Made by a program: the position numbers and the translations under genes. From contig JAHHGX010000083.1 of the NCBI GenBank assembly GCA_019359675.1, positions 90,078 to 154,077 on the forward strand: a DNA stretch of 64,000 nucleotides, in the 5' to 3' direction. The DNA comes from Calothrix sp. FI2-JRJ7 (lineage in GTDB: Bacteria; Cyanobacteriota; Cyanobacteriia; Cyanobacteriales; Nostocaceae). Of this stretch, positions 1-8,732 are shown piece by piece. How positions within the stretch are numbered: the first letter of the stretch is position 1; each line of letters starts with the position of its first letter. The notes beneath the pieces were generated by a model that saw only the letters and a program-made list of their open reading frames with translations, searched no databases and was not told where the DNA came from.

Positions 1-865
1 ATGGACTACAATCACCTTGATAAATATCGGTAATTATATTGAGTTTTCCTTCTTGATATTGCGCTGCAAATTGTTCGCTAAAGCAATGGTCGTGAATTTT
101 TAACGCCATTGCTGAGTTCCATCCGTTCGCCACATCTTCAGAGACAAACTCACCTTCCCAATCTAAGTGTGGGTAAAAACGAAATACTCCTACACGGTCG
201 GCTTGGAGTAATTGACGGACTTCGGTAGCTGTATTTTTAAAAATAGTTTGTAAATCTAAGGACTCGCGAATTCGAGCGATAACTGCTGCTAAAGTTTTTT
301 CTTTTTCAATATTTGAAGGCGCCTGTGCAAGTAATTCAATATTTTGTAACGCAACTTCTAAATGTTCAACAACTTGCTTTACAATTTCTATTTCTAAATC
401 TTGCCATTGGCGAACTTCGCTACATTGATGCACGCACAGTAGACCCCAAAGTTTATCATTCTTGAATAAAGGCGCAATAATACAAGCGTGTACTTGGAAC
501 TTGTCTAAAAATTCAATATAATCTTGATCAATATTTGATAAAACCTGAATTTCGCCTTGCTCATAAATCTCTATAAGGTCTTGAGCAAGCGAAGAGTCAT
601 TTACTTTCGTGTGTAGTACTGACATCCAAACGGCGCCGACATCTTCATAAACGAATTCGCCTTGGTACGTCAAATCGCTCTTATAGCAAAATATTGCTAC
701 CCTATCAGTATAAAGTATTTGACGTAATCCTTTAACAACAGTTTCAAAAACTGCCTTTTGGTCTGAAGCTTTGTGTATAAGCCCAACTAGCTTTATAGTG
801 TTTTTGTACTGTTCTGTTGTGGGCGCCTGACTTGATGTTAAACGCGGAGTATGATTTTTTTCCAT
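1..865 (-). CDS. Tandem GAF-domain sensor protein, C-terminus beyond window
   Basis: An open frame runs from an ATG at 865 to the left edge, so only the first 288 or so residues are visible. It holds two GAF domains in tandem. The first (about residues 20-170) ends with the phytochrome-like motif LWGLLCVHQCS but has no cysteine where bilin-binding GAFs carry one. The second starts near residue 190 and has DHCF, resembling the DXCF motif of some cyanobacteriochromes; the canonical cysteine position would lie outside the window. It is probably the N-terminal sensor part of a histidine kinase or a GAF-only regulator. Bilin binding by the second GAF is unproven. Confidence 0.8.
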   Translation of the reverse strand, partial: MEKNHTPRLTSSQAPTTEQYKNTIKLVGLIHKASDQKAVFETVVKGLRQILYTDRVAIFCYKSDLTYQGEFVYEDVGAVWMSVLHTKVNDSSLAQDLIEIYEQGEIQVLSNIDQDYIEFLDKFQVHACIIAPLFKNDKLWGLLCVHQCSEVRQWQDLEIEIVKQVVEHLEVALQNIELLAQAPSNIEKEKTLAAVIARIRESLDLQTIFKNTATEVRQLLQADRVGVFRFYPHLDWEGEFVSEDVANGWNSAMALKIHDHCFSEQFAAQYQEGKLNIITDIYQGDCSP

Positions 866-1281
866 TGATGAGACATGCTTTGATAATTGAACCTCTTAAT
901 ATAAGGGTTCCCATTACAGCAAGGAGAGTAACATTTGTTTGTTAAGATGAGAAACCTAGTTTACCCTTGCAGTATTGAGTTAACATTTGCATGATAAATT
1001 ATATGGTACTCCGAGATCACTTCCGTCCTCCACTAAGCACTAGGCGCCACTAGCACAGTTTCCATAATGCTTGGTCAACAACATATATTGCTGACGATTT
1101 GAACCAGTTTCTTCCAGAGGGTTACTTTATTTGCCGATTAATCTTGAAACTACGTACAAATACATATGTATTATGTAACGCATTCCTGAGTTTTCCGAAT
1201 AATCAAAAATTTGGCGCCAAGAATAATGTGAACCACGGTTCACACTTGTGAGAAACATGCGCGCTGTAAGGGATTCGAGGT
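866..1281. other. Intergenic region with one copy of a 42-bp repeat
   Basis: This gap lies between the start of the GAF gene and the end of the CHAT/WD40 gene. I see no coding frame. It contains the repeat copy at 1213-1254 and presumably the GAF-gene promoter. No clear terminator for the CHAT gene was found. Confidence 0.5.
1213..1254. repeat. 42-bp direct repeat, copy 1, with GTGAACC palindrome
   Basis: The copy begins with GGCGCC and contains the inverted repeat GTGAACC-AC-GGTTCAC at 1228-1243. It matches 6532-6573 in the same orientation with 3 mismatches over 42 bases. The two copies bracket the CHAT/WD40 gene and the TolC relic. It may be the footprint of an insertion, or an operator used twice. 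Confidence 0.8.
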
Positions 1282-4200
1282 TTAATACTGTAGAATTTTA
1301 TGACAAAGCTGCTTATTACTGCTATTCCTGAGATAGTCTCTCGCTTGTAAACAACCTTTTTTCAATAGACCATTTAAATCCAAAGTTTGTGTTTCTGTAT
1401 CAAGCTTCCAAAATCTCACAGTTGTATCATTGCTAGCTGAGGCCAGTTTTTCTCCATCCGGGCTAAAGTCAGCGCTCCAAACCCAATCATCGTGTCCTTG
1501 AAAAATATGTGTTCTCTTACCGTTATGGTTCCAAAGTCTGACGGTATTGTCAAAACTGGTAGAAGCAATCATATTGCCGTCCCGGTTAAATTTTACACCA
1601 ATTACTCTTTCCTGATGTTCGCGCAAACGCTTATTATCTTTAAGATGTATTTCCTTATTTTTGTTTGATTGGCATAATATCTTAGTATCTACGTTCCAAA
1701 GTCCGATAGTTTTATCATCACTGGCAGTAGCAATCTGAGTACTTTGTGGGCTAAAATCAATACCATTAACTTCATCGTCATGTCCCATTAAAGTTGCACA
1801 CAAAGTGCCATCCAGCTTCCAAATTTTGGCAGTGTGGTCATCGCTTGCGGTAGCAATTACAGTTCCATCGGGACTAAAACTGACATCTACAACTCGGTCA
1901 CTATGTCCCTTCAAAGTTGTAATATTCTCACCATTTAGGTTCCAAAGTTTAGCGGTTTTATCCGCGCTGGCAGTAGCAACGATTTTTCCATTTGGACTAA
2001 AGCGCGCGTAAAATACTTCTCCTTTATGCCCTTGAAGGGTTGTGATATTTCTAAGATTACGACTCGACCAGATTTTCGCGGTTTTGTTAACGTTGGCAGT
2101 AGCTATCTTAGTACCATCTTTGCTAAAACTAACACCATATACACCACCAGTGTTATTATCGATGATTTTTATTAAGCGCCCATCAGTTGTCCAGAGTTTA
2201 GCGGTTGCATCCTCACTGCCAGTTGCCATGTAGGCACCGTCAGGGCTAAAACTAACACTACGAACGGCGCCAGTATGTGCTTGAATTGGCAGCAAGCTGT
2301 TGTCAAGCTTCCATAATTTTACAATGTTATCGGCGCCTGCTGATGCCATTACTTTAGCCTTTGGATTGAAGCTGACGCTATTAATTCGAGCGTTATGCCC
2401 TTTAATAATTGTACGTAAGGTGCCATCGATATTCCAAAGTCTGACCGTTTTATCCCAACTTGCAGTCGCAATGGTTTTGTTGTCCGGGTTAAAACTGATA
2501 TCAAATACTCGATCTGTATGTCCCTTGAAAGTTATAAGTTCCTTGCCTTCTAAATTCCAAAGTTTAGCTGTTTTATCCCAACTGGCAGTTGCAATAGTTT
2601 TACCATCTTGGCTAAAGCTAATATGATGAATTTTATCAGTATGACCATTAAAACTTTGAATCTCATTACCATCTAAATCTAAAAGTTTGACATTGTTATC
2701 ACTTGTACTAACCCCTATGATTTTATCTGTTGTGCTAAAACTTACACTATTAACTACATCATTATCAGTCCATATGGTTTTGAAGGTTTGACTGTTTAGA
2801 TTCCAAAGCAAAACCTGTTTCCCGCTGGCTGTAGCTAATGTTTGACAGTCAGGACTAAAGCTCGCTTTCAGAACACTATCATTGTGGCCCAAAGATTTAC
2901 GTAAACTGCCGTCTATATTCCATACTTTCACAGTTTTATCTGCGCTTGCAGTGGCAAACGTATTACCTTTAGAACAAAAACTAATGCTATAAAGTTTATC
3001 TTTATCTTTGTAATTTAAGATTTTGTATGAACCATCCTCTAAATTCCACAGGATAATTTTTCCATCTAAACCAGCGGAGGTAATCATTTTACCATCTGGA
3101 CTAAAAGCAATATCATAAACCCAGTTAGTATGCGCTTGTAAACGGTTAAGTTCTTTTTCGCTATCAACTGCTAATTGCAATACTTTCACAACTTGTTTAT
3201 TTAAAAATGAATCTGTCTCAATTATTTGTTTAAATCTTATTCCTACTTCTAAAGCAGATATTAATGCATCTAATTTCTGGTTTGCTAATAAAAGGTTTTC
3301 AGAAGAAACAGTGATTGCTTGAATCTCATTTTTTTGTGCTTGTCGTCGTTGAATGTCGGTTTGCCACAATCCTATTCCTAATGCTCCTGCCAAAATAGAA
3401 ATTGCTCCTATAGCACTAGCAAAAGTTAATTTTTTTAGGCGCCTTTTTTGCCTAAACTCCTTCTCCTTTAATGCTAAACTAGCTGTTATATAAGGCTGCT
3501 CATCAACATTCAAATCGTTTGGGCGCCTTTGTAACCATCCTTCAGCATCAATTAAACGTTTACCTCGTAATAATTCGCTTTCATCCTGATTATTTTTTTC
3601 CCATTGCTGCATTGTTGCTCGCAATTCAGAAAGCCAAATACGGAACTCGCGGTCTTGTTTAATCCATTGGCGCAGGCGTTCCCATTCTCTAATTAAAGCT
3701 TCATGTACAATTTCTACAGTTTCTTTTTTTGTTGCGTCATCGCGTCCTGTGACAATTAAACGCGATGACGCAAGATGCATTACTAAATCCCAGTTTTTTT
3801 CCCCAACTTCAGCACGCTTTGCTAAATACCGAGCATCTTCTGTCCCTACCCCAGGAAGCACTAACTGAACAAAAATTCGACGTGCTTGTTCTTGTTCTTC
3901 TAGATTGAGTTTACTGTATACTTGTTCGGCATAACGAGCTAAAGCCGCTTCAATACCACCAATTTCATCATAAGCCGCATGAGTTAAGCGGGTATCTGTT
4001 TGTTTTTCCCATAGTTGAGTTAAAGCAAACTCTAGTAATGGTAAATCACCTGCCTGACTACCAACGGCGCCTAAAATTCGCTCAGTTAGTCCAGATTCTA
4101 GAGTTACACCAAGCAGCGCTGCTGGTTTTTGTACTACAGCTTGTAATTCTTGATTATTCATTTGACTTAACTTTAAGTCATTATGCTGTAACACATCAGC

Positions 4201-5844
4201 AAAAGGTCGATAGGAAAGAGCTTGACCTAAAAAATCTGCCCTGAGAGTGATAACAAAAGTAAAATTATTTGTATTGCTTATTAATGTCAATAACCTGTCT
4301 AAAAAAATCTGACGCTCTTGTGTATCTTGGCATAAGGTGTAAAGTTCCTCAAACTGGTCAATAACTATAAAAATTTTTTCGGAGTCATCTAGAGAAATAT
4401 TATTTAATGTATCTTGCAAACAATTCCCTTTGTGCTGCAAATCGCTAACTAGGTTTTGAATTTCTTGGCGCCGTGTAGAAGTACCCATTTGCGGTTCCAG
4501 ATAGCTTAGTAGTGCATTCGCAAAAGCATGAAGCGGCTCTGAGCTAGGTCGAAAAGAAATGATGTGCGAGTTACTAATTTGACGTAAATGGGGAATAAGA
4601 CTAGCAAATATTACTGATGATTTGCCGCTACCACTAGAACCAATAACCGCAACTAAAGGTTTGTTTTGTACAGCTTCAAGTAATTCATCTGTAAAAGTTT
4701 CTCGTCCAAAAAAGAGCTGTGTATCTTCTTCCCGAAAAGCAAATAAACCACGATACGGGCATATGTTAGTAGGACGACGACCCAAGTCTTGCCAGAAATG
4801 TGGTTGAGTGGCAGGATTTTGAAAAATTACTGGCAACCAACTGGCACATGGAAACTCGTCTTCTAAAACAAATAATTTCTCGCGTGCTTCTCGTTCTGCC
4901 ATGTATATAGATTTACCAGTAGCGAAAGCTGGGAGAAAGTAAGTGATAAATGCCTGTGCAACTTTATCTGGCACAGGTTCCCGCATCACAATAATTTCAG
5001 GGATATGTAGCTTTTGTAACTCAAACGCTAATCCCATACCATCACAGGAGTTGAAAACAGCTAAAGCTAAACCATTATTAACAGCATTTCTCAATCCATA
5101 CTTTAGCCGTTCAATGCTTAAACTATCGGTTTGATTAATATAAATTTGACCGCTACTGCCTTCAGTTATGCTATGACCTGCGAAAAATAAGATGTCCCAA
5201 GGTTGCTCCCACAAAGAGTCATTAATTTCCTGACGCTGCGGTTCTACTAAAAACGTAATTTCTGCATCCGGCAAATTAGTTATTATTTGTCTATCTTGTT
5301 CAATGTTAATACCCGTACTATCACCTAGAATTGCTAAGACTTTGACTTTACTTCGTAATGTGGGCGTTTTTGCTTTCTGAGTTGGTTCCGAATCTGGCGT
5401 GCTTAAAGCTACTTCCACATGAGTATTTTTTTCAATTAAATCCCATTGATGCCAAGGGAGTTCCAACAACGACTGACTCGAAGTGCGAATTAGCAAGATA
5501 ACCTCGTCAGGAATAACAAATTGTTGAAGGCATTTGTCACGGACAGGACGAAAAGGTTCTGAAAGTAGCCATTGATTCAGGTGGTTACGTAACTCATTTG
5601 CAGCAAAGTTACAGTTTTGGCGCCAATTACTTACAAGTTTTATCCCTTTAGGTATAATTCGAGAAGCGTATACATTATTATATTCTGACTTCCACTGGGT
5701 AAAAACTGTTGATAAAGTTAGGTTAATAGGCAAATTTCCGGTGATTTCTGCATGATTAAGATGATTATCTTCTTCAATCGTCAGCGTAACCCTTACTCCG
5801 CTTACTAAATCACCATCTAACTTTAAATAAAGCAGCTTTCTCAT
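1282..5844 (-). CDS. CHAT protease - STAND NTPase - WD40 repeat protein
   Basis: The 1520-residue protein has four parts. An N-terminal region (1-150) precedes a caspase-like CHAT domain (about 165-345) with the catalytic pair intact: His224 in FAGHS and Cys267 in FNSCDG. An nSTAND-type NTPase follows (about 362-780), with Walker A GSSGSGKSS at 402-410 and a Walker B region ending in VIDQFEE. After a hydrophobic segment near 805-825 come 14 WD40 repeats (about 895-1475), enough for two seven-bladed propellers. Proteins of this build are thought to be signal-triggered proteases in conflict or programmed-death systems; the trigger and substrate are unknown. A related, broken CHAT gene lies at 14005-14822. 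The ATG at 5844 matches the start of that paralogue. Confidence 0.92.
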   Translation of the reverse strand: MRKLLYLKLDGDLVSGVRVTLTIEEDNHLNHAEITGNLPINLTLSTVFTQWKSEYNNVYASRIIPKGIKLVSNWRQNCNFAANELRNHLNQWLLSEPFRPVRDKCLQQFVIPDEVILLIRTSSQSLLELPWHQWDLIEKNTHVEVALSTPDSEPTQKAKTPTLRSKVKVLAILGDSTGINIEQDRQIITNLPDAEITFLVEPQRQEINDSLWEQPWDILFFAGHSITEGSSGQIYINQTDSLSIERLKYGLRNAVNNGLALAVFNSCDGMGLAFELQKLHIPEIIVMREPVPDKVAQAFITYFLPAFATGKSIYMAEREAREKLFVLEDEFPCASWLPVIFQNPATQPHFWQDLGRRPTNICPYRGLFAFREEDTQLFFGRETFTDELLEAVQNKPLVAVIGSSGSGKSSVIFASLIPHLRQISNSHIISFRPSSEPLHAFANALLSYLEPQMGTSTRRQEIQNLVSDLQHKGNCLQDTLNNISLDDSEKIFIVIDQFEELYTLCQDTQERQIFLDRLLTLISNTNNFTFVITLRADFLGQALSYRPFADVLQHNDLKLSQMNNQELQAVVQKPAALLGVTLESGLTERILGAVGSQAGDLPLLEFALTQLWEKQTDTRLTHAAYDEIGGIEAALARYAEQVYSKLNLEEQEQARRIFVQLVLPGVGTEDARYLAKRAEVGEKNWDLVMHLASSRLIVTGRDDATKKETVEIVHEALIREWERLRQWIKQDREFRIWLSELRATMQQWEKNNQDESELLRGKRLIDAEGWLQRRPNDLNVDEQPYITASLALKEKEFRQKRRLKKLTFASAIGAISILAGALGIGLWQTDIQRRQAQKNEIQAITVSSENLLLANQKLDALISALEVGIRFKQIIETDSFLNKQVVKVLQLAVDSEKELNRLQAHTNWVYDIAFSPDGKMITSAGLDGKIILWNLEDGSYKILNYKDKDKLYSISFCSKGNTFATASADKTVKVWNIDGSLRKSLGHNDSVLKASFSPDCQTLATASGKQVLLWNLNSQTFKTIWTDNDVVNSVSFSTTDKIIGVSTSDNNVKLLDLDGNEIQSFNGHTDKIHHISFSQDGKTIATASWDKTAKLWNLEGKELITFKGHTDRVFDISFNPDNKTIATASWDKTVRLWNIDGTLRTIIKGHNARINSVSFNPKAKVMASAGADNIVKLWKLDNSLLPIQAHTGAVRSVSFSPDGAYMATGSEDATAKLWTTDGRLIKIIDNNTGGVYGVSFSKDGTKIATANVNKTAKIWSSRNLRNITTLQGHKGEVFYARFSPNGKIVATASADKTAKLWNLNGENITTLKGHSDRVVDVSFSPDGTVIATASDDHTAKIWKLDGTLCATLMGHDDEVNGIDFSPQSTQIATASDDKTIGLWNVDTKILCQSNKNKEIHLKDNKRLREHQERVIGVKFNRDGNMIASTSFDNTVRLWNHNGKRTHIFQGHDDWVWSADFSPDGEKLASASNDTTVRFWKLDTETQTLDLNGLLKKGCLQARDYLRNSSNKQLCHKILQY

Positions 5845-5977
5845 TCTTGATTTTATATTTAAACATTTTTTGAACTTAATATTTATTATAGTAAGCGTAG
5901 GGTGCGTTACTGCCTGAAAAATCTACGCTCTCAACGCAAAATCAAATTGCAGTAACGTACCATTGTCGAATGTTTAC

Positions 5978-6382
5978 TCACTTTTGGCTTGTCTCAATTT
6001 TTACCTGCCAAGTATCTAATGTTGTTCCTACAGACCGATCCAGATTTGTCAAAGCATTGAGATACTCTATAATTGTATTTAGTTCTGCGTTCCTTGCTTC
6101 TACCAAACTATTTTTAAGGCTGACAATCTCGAAAACTCCAGACCTCCTTCCTAATCTCCAGAAGTTCTTGGGCACTTTTTAGGGAAAGCTGCTCAATTTT
6201 CAGCCTTTCTTGGGCACGGAGTAAATTTCGATACGCCAAAATCGCATTTGTAATAGTATTTGTTAACGTTGATTTTAAACTTAAAACATTAATTGTTTCC
6301 GTGAGTCGAGCAGCCTGAATCGAAACCTTATTGATATCGGTTCCCGCTCCTCTTAATAAAGGTTGGCTAAAAGTTATTTTTG
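5978..6382 (-). pseudogene. TolC-family outer-membrane efflux protein relic
   Basis: Two reading frames together resemble the C-terminal third of cyanobacterial TolC-like proteins. The upstream frame (6180-6382) has SQPLLRGAGTDINKVSIQAA and then the long helix with TNAILAYRNLLRAQE. The downstream frame (5978-6175) has EARNAELNTIIEYLNAL and ends GTTLDTWQVKIE. A frameshift and an internal deletion near 6130-6180 separate them, and the first two thirds are absent. It cannot encode a functional channel. Confidence 0.75.
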
Positions 6383-6531
6383 GTCCTCAATTAGATGAGA
6401 CAATGTACTCGAAAATTATCCTCGACTTGTTTTCTAACTGGTTAAAACAAAGAGTTGACGAATTTGAGGTTGAAATAACCAACTATTAAGGAATTTGTTG
6501 TATTAATTTGATACATCCTGACTTTGACTGC

Positions 6532-6573
6532 GGCGCCAAGAAGAATGTGAACCACGGTTCACATTTATGAGAA
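6532..6573. repeat. 42-bp direct repeat, copy 2, with GTGAACC palindrome
   Basis: Second copy of the element at 1213-1254, same orientation, with the GTGAACC-AC-GGTTCAC palindrome at 6547-6562 and a leading GGCGCC. Confidence 0.8.
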
Positions 6574-6630
6574 TGATCCTCTTTTGAAAATATGCGATTT
6601 ATCACCAGACGACATATTCATTCAAAATAC

Positions 6631-6657
6631 TAAGGGCACGATATTATCGTGCCCTTA
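6631..6657 (-). terminator. Strong hairpin downstream of petN and its partner gene
   Basis: A perfect 13-bp inverted repeat (TAAGGGCACGATA and its complement around one central base) lies about 25 bases past the stop of the 55-residue gene. On the minus strand a T-rich stretch follows. It likely ends the petN transcript. Confidence 0.7.
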
Positions 6658-6682
6658 CCAATGCTGGTTAGTATGCGCGTTG

Positions 6683-6850
6683 TTATTTTTTTCGCTTTGG
6701 GGAAGTAGAACGTCGTACTTCGCGGTTTTCTTGTTCAAAGCGGCGACGATCACGCCAGTCAGCTAAAGTTAAATAGCCAACACCACCTGTAACTGCAATA
6801 AGCAGTACTATGGCTGTTATTGTTAGAACGTTGAGAAATTGACTTTCCAC
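6683..6850 (-). CDS. Small single-helix membrane protein downstream of petN
   Basis: A 55-residue frame starts at GTG 6850, just after an AGGAGG ribosome site that overlaps the petN stop region. Residues 6-29 form one hydrophobic helix (FLNVLTITAIVLLIAVTGGV), followed by a charged tail rich in Arg, Lys and Glu. The GTG lies only 7 bases beyond the petN stop, so the two are almost certainly co-transcribed. I recall similar proteins beside petN in other cyanobacteria but know no assigned function. A role in the thylakoid membrane is an inference from context. Confidence 0.75.
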   Translation of the reverse strand: MESQFLNVLTITAIVLLIAVTGGVGYLTLADWRDRRRFEQENREVRRSTSPKRKK

Positions 6851-6857
6851 AGTCCTC

Positions 6858-6947
6858 CTACAATCCGTTGCGACCCCAGACTACCATTGCAATAGACCAA
6901 GTAAAAACAACTAACAGTGAAACCCAACCTAATGTCAAGATAGCCAT
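6858..6947 (-). CDS. petN: Cytochrome b6-f complex subunit VIII (PetN)
   Basis: The 29-residue frame reads [20 protein letters not shown] and ends in MVVWGRNGL, an essentially canonical PetN. The protein is a single transmembrane helix of the cytochrome b6f complex in the thylakoid and is needed for assembly of the electron-transfer complex between the photosystems. Its length equals the family norm. It is the first gene of a two-gene unit with the 55-residue protein downstream. Confidence 0.97.
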   Translation of the reverse strand: MAILTLGWVSLLVVFTWSIAMVVWGRNGL

Positions 6948-7139
6948 AGTGATTCTTTTAAATTTATCTACAACACGATTTTAACATTTATCATGTTTTT
7001 ACAAGACTTTGCATAGCTTATAAATATCTAACGCTGCTTTGGGGCGCCTGATTAAATCTGTCATAGTTTGGTTTTGTATAGTCAAATATAGGCAGACGTA
7101 GCTTTCGGTAAGCTACAAGCTACTTCTTCACAAAACCTT

Positions 7140-7247
7140 GTAGGGTTCGCCAAAAACCAGGTCTACCTCAACGACCCAGCCACAGGGCGCCGGACAGTTT
7201 CTATTGAAGAGTTTAGCCGTGCTTACACTGCTGTCGTCAGTATCTAA
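7140..7247 (+). pseudogene. Relic of a peptidase-domain (C39) ABC exporter
   Basis: A 35-codon stretch includes QVYLNDPATGRRTVSIEEF and SRAYTAVV before a stop. This resembles the end of the C39 peptidase domain of bacteriocin/NHLP-type ABC exporters, where the consensus is close to VYLNDPATGPR followed by EEFDxAFTGVV. Nothing else of the gene is present here. Other exporter debris lies at 30554-31683. Confidence 0.55.
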
Positions 7248-7322
7248 ATGTTTATAATCATAGCCGCACATTATTAGCCTTATACTTGCATATAGTTATG
7301 TGATGATATTTATGATTTCAGG

Positions 7323-7457
7323 CGCCGCTTTGAAGCTCAATTAGATCAAAATCTATACAAAACGGGAATCAAAGTTACAGACCAAGAATTTAATACCATT
7401 GTAATTGAGCGAAATTCTTTTCATGGCGAGTGGAACTATATCTGGACTTACGCATGA
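7323..7457 (+). pseudogene. ISAzo13-family transposase C-terminal relic
   Basis: About 44 codons end in IERNSFHGEWNYIW, with YKTGIKVTDQEFNTI just upstream. That is the typical C-terminal end of ISAzo13-family DDE transposases (consensus near FHGEWNYTI). The rest of the transposase is missing. The 3' end runs into the inverted-repeat element at 7444-7558. Confidence 0.7.
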
Positions 7458-7558
7458 AAACCTAGAAACCTGGAATATACGTTGATAACATGTAATAAAA
7501 ATGACGATTTGTCTGCGACAATGAATGCGTAGAAACCAGGTTTATGCAGCGTAAGTCC
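7444..7558. mobile_element. MITE-like element with GGACTTACGC inverted ends
   Basis: Perfect 10-bp inverted repeats GGACTTACGC (7444-7453) and GCGTAAGTCC (7549-7558) delimit 115 bp without a gene. Nested inside are AGAAACCTGG and its complement-like AGAAACCAGG. A second element with the same ends is at 23160-23254. Confidence 0.65.
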
Positions 7559-7705
7559 TATATATTATAAAACCAAAACCAACTGTGTAATTGTTCAAGT
7601 TATTTTTACATAACTCCTAAAACGAAAAATATTGCATAACCAGCGCGATAGTTGAGTAATTTTCCGGAAAAAATGGGCTTCTGGGTGCGACCGCATTTAA
7701 ATAGA

Positions 7706-7734
7706 TTGCAACTTTCACTAATTGGGTGTACAAT
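7706..7734 (+). promoter_or_regulatory. Promoter of the tacA-tacT pair
   Basis: A -35 box TTGCAA (7706-7711) and a -10 box TACAAT (7729-7734) are separated by exactly 17 bases and lie about 33 bases before the tacA start. An AGGAG ribosome site (7755-7759) precedes the ATG at 7767. Confidence 0.6.
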
Positions 7735-7766
7735 GGGATTACAAAGAGAGTCATAGGAGAAAAATC

Positions 7767-8048
7767 ATGGTTGAAGCAGCAGCCGCTACGCCAAAAGAAA
7801 CGCGGCTTTCCATTCGCGCAACGGAGCCGGAAAAGGCAATACTGGCAGAAGCGGCACGAATCCGGCACACGAATGTAAGCAAGTTTGTACTACAAGCATC
7901 GCTTGATGCCGCAAATGCTATTTTGATGCATCAAACCGAGTTTCCCTTGCCGCCTGACCAGTGGAAAGCGTTCTGCGAACGTCTTGACGCGCCGCCGAAA
8001 GTCGTTCCAGAATTGCAGCGGCTCTTTAGCGAACAAGAACCGTTTTAA
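7767..8048 (+). CDS. tacA: DUF1778 antitoxin, TacA-like
   Basis: A 93-residue protein of the DUF1778 type: an N-terminal ribbon-helix-helix region (about 10-60) with ETRLSIRATEPEKAILAEAA, then a C-terminal tail rich in Pro and acidic residues that in the family wraps the toxin. Antitoxins of this type bind DNA to repress their own operon and neutralise a GNAT toxin, which is encoded 23 bases downstream. I chose the ATG at 7767 because it follows AGGAG; an upstream in-frame start at 7722 would overlap the promoter. GC content is clearly higher than in neighbouring genes, suggesting transfer. Confidence 0.88.
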   Translation: MVEAAAATPKETRLSIRATEPEKAILAEAARIRHTNVSKFVLQASLDAANAILMHQTEFPLPPDQWKAFCERLDAPPKVVPELQRLFSEQEPF

Positions 8049-8071
8049 TACAAGGAACTGGAATTGTTTTC

Positions 8072-8587
8072 ATGCAAAGTGAGCCTTTAAATGAGCCTAT
8101 TCTGCTTGCCAAAAGTCATATCATTGCGGATTTCGATTGTGGCAAACCGCCACTTAATGATTTCCTGATGAAATACGCTTTGCAAAATCAGGCAAGCGGC
8201 GGAGCCAGAACCTATGTCCTGGCTCGTGCCGAGCGCGTCATCGGCTATTACAGCCTTGCCCCTGGGTCCGTATCGCCGGACGATGCCCCCACTCGTGTCA
8301 TGAAAGGGCAGGGGCGTTATCCCGTGCCGGTTATCCTGATGGCGCGGTTTGCCATAGACAGAGGCGAACAAGGAAAAGGCTTAGGTAAAGCCATGTTCCG
8401 CAACGCGCTACGCCGCTCCCTGGCGGGGGCAGAAACTATTGGCGGTCGCGCTTTTGTTGTCCATGCTAAAGACGACGAAGCCCGCGCCTTTTACCTCAAA
8501 TTCGGCATGGAAGAATCTCCAACCAATCCCCTGCACCTGCTTTTGCTCTTCAAGGACATTCGACAATCCCTTGAAGCCGCAGGGTAA
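8072..8587 (+). CDS. tacT: GNAT-family toxin, TacT-like
   Basis: A 171-residue GNAT acetyltransferase. It shows the acetyl-CoA loop RGEQGKGLGKAM at about 99-110 and the C-terminal strand region with YLKFGMEESP. In the TacT/AtaT family the enzyme acetylates the amino acid on charged tRNA and stops translation; the DUF1778 partner immediately upstream makes this assignment likely. Codons are GC-rich (many GCG, CGC, GCC), unlike the AT-rich genes around it, which supports acquisition by transfer. Confidence 0.88.
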   Translation: MQSEPLNEPILLAKSHIIADFDCGKPPLNDFLMKYALQNQASGGARTYVLARAERVIGYYSLAPGSVSPDDAPTRVMKGQGRYPVPVILMARFAIDRGEQGKGLGKAMFRNALRRSLAGAETIGGRAFVVHAKDDEARAFYLKFGMEESPTNPLHLLLLFKDIRQSLEAAG

Positions 8588-8732
8588 GTTTTCAACGCAG
8601 AATCCCTAAAGTATCTATTTTGCCTTTTATGATTACTCCTTCGTCTTCATTAATGGATGATGGTGGCTGGTTTGTGGCCATAGTTCTGATTATTTATATT
8701 TTTTCCTTGTGAAGGTATCAAGTAAATACCAT

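Noticed and set aside
1805..2626. Plus-strand frames of 60-108 codons opposite the WD40 region
   Set aside because: They are antisense shadows of the WD40 repeats and show the repeat period, with no ribosome sites.
6403..6489. 28-codon frame starting MYSKIILDLFSNWLKQRVDE
   Set aside because: Too short, no ribosome site and no recognised match; it may be debris next to the TolC relic.
6584..6766. 60-codon plus-strand frame over the petN terminator
   Set aside because: It overlaps the terminator hairpin and the antisense of the 55-residue gene and has no protein-like features.
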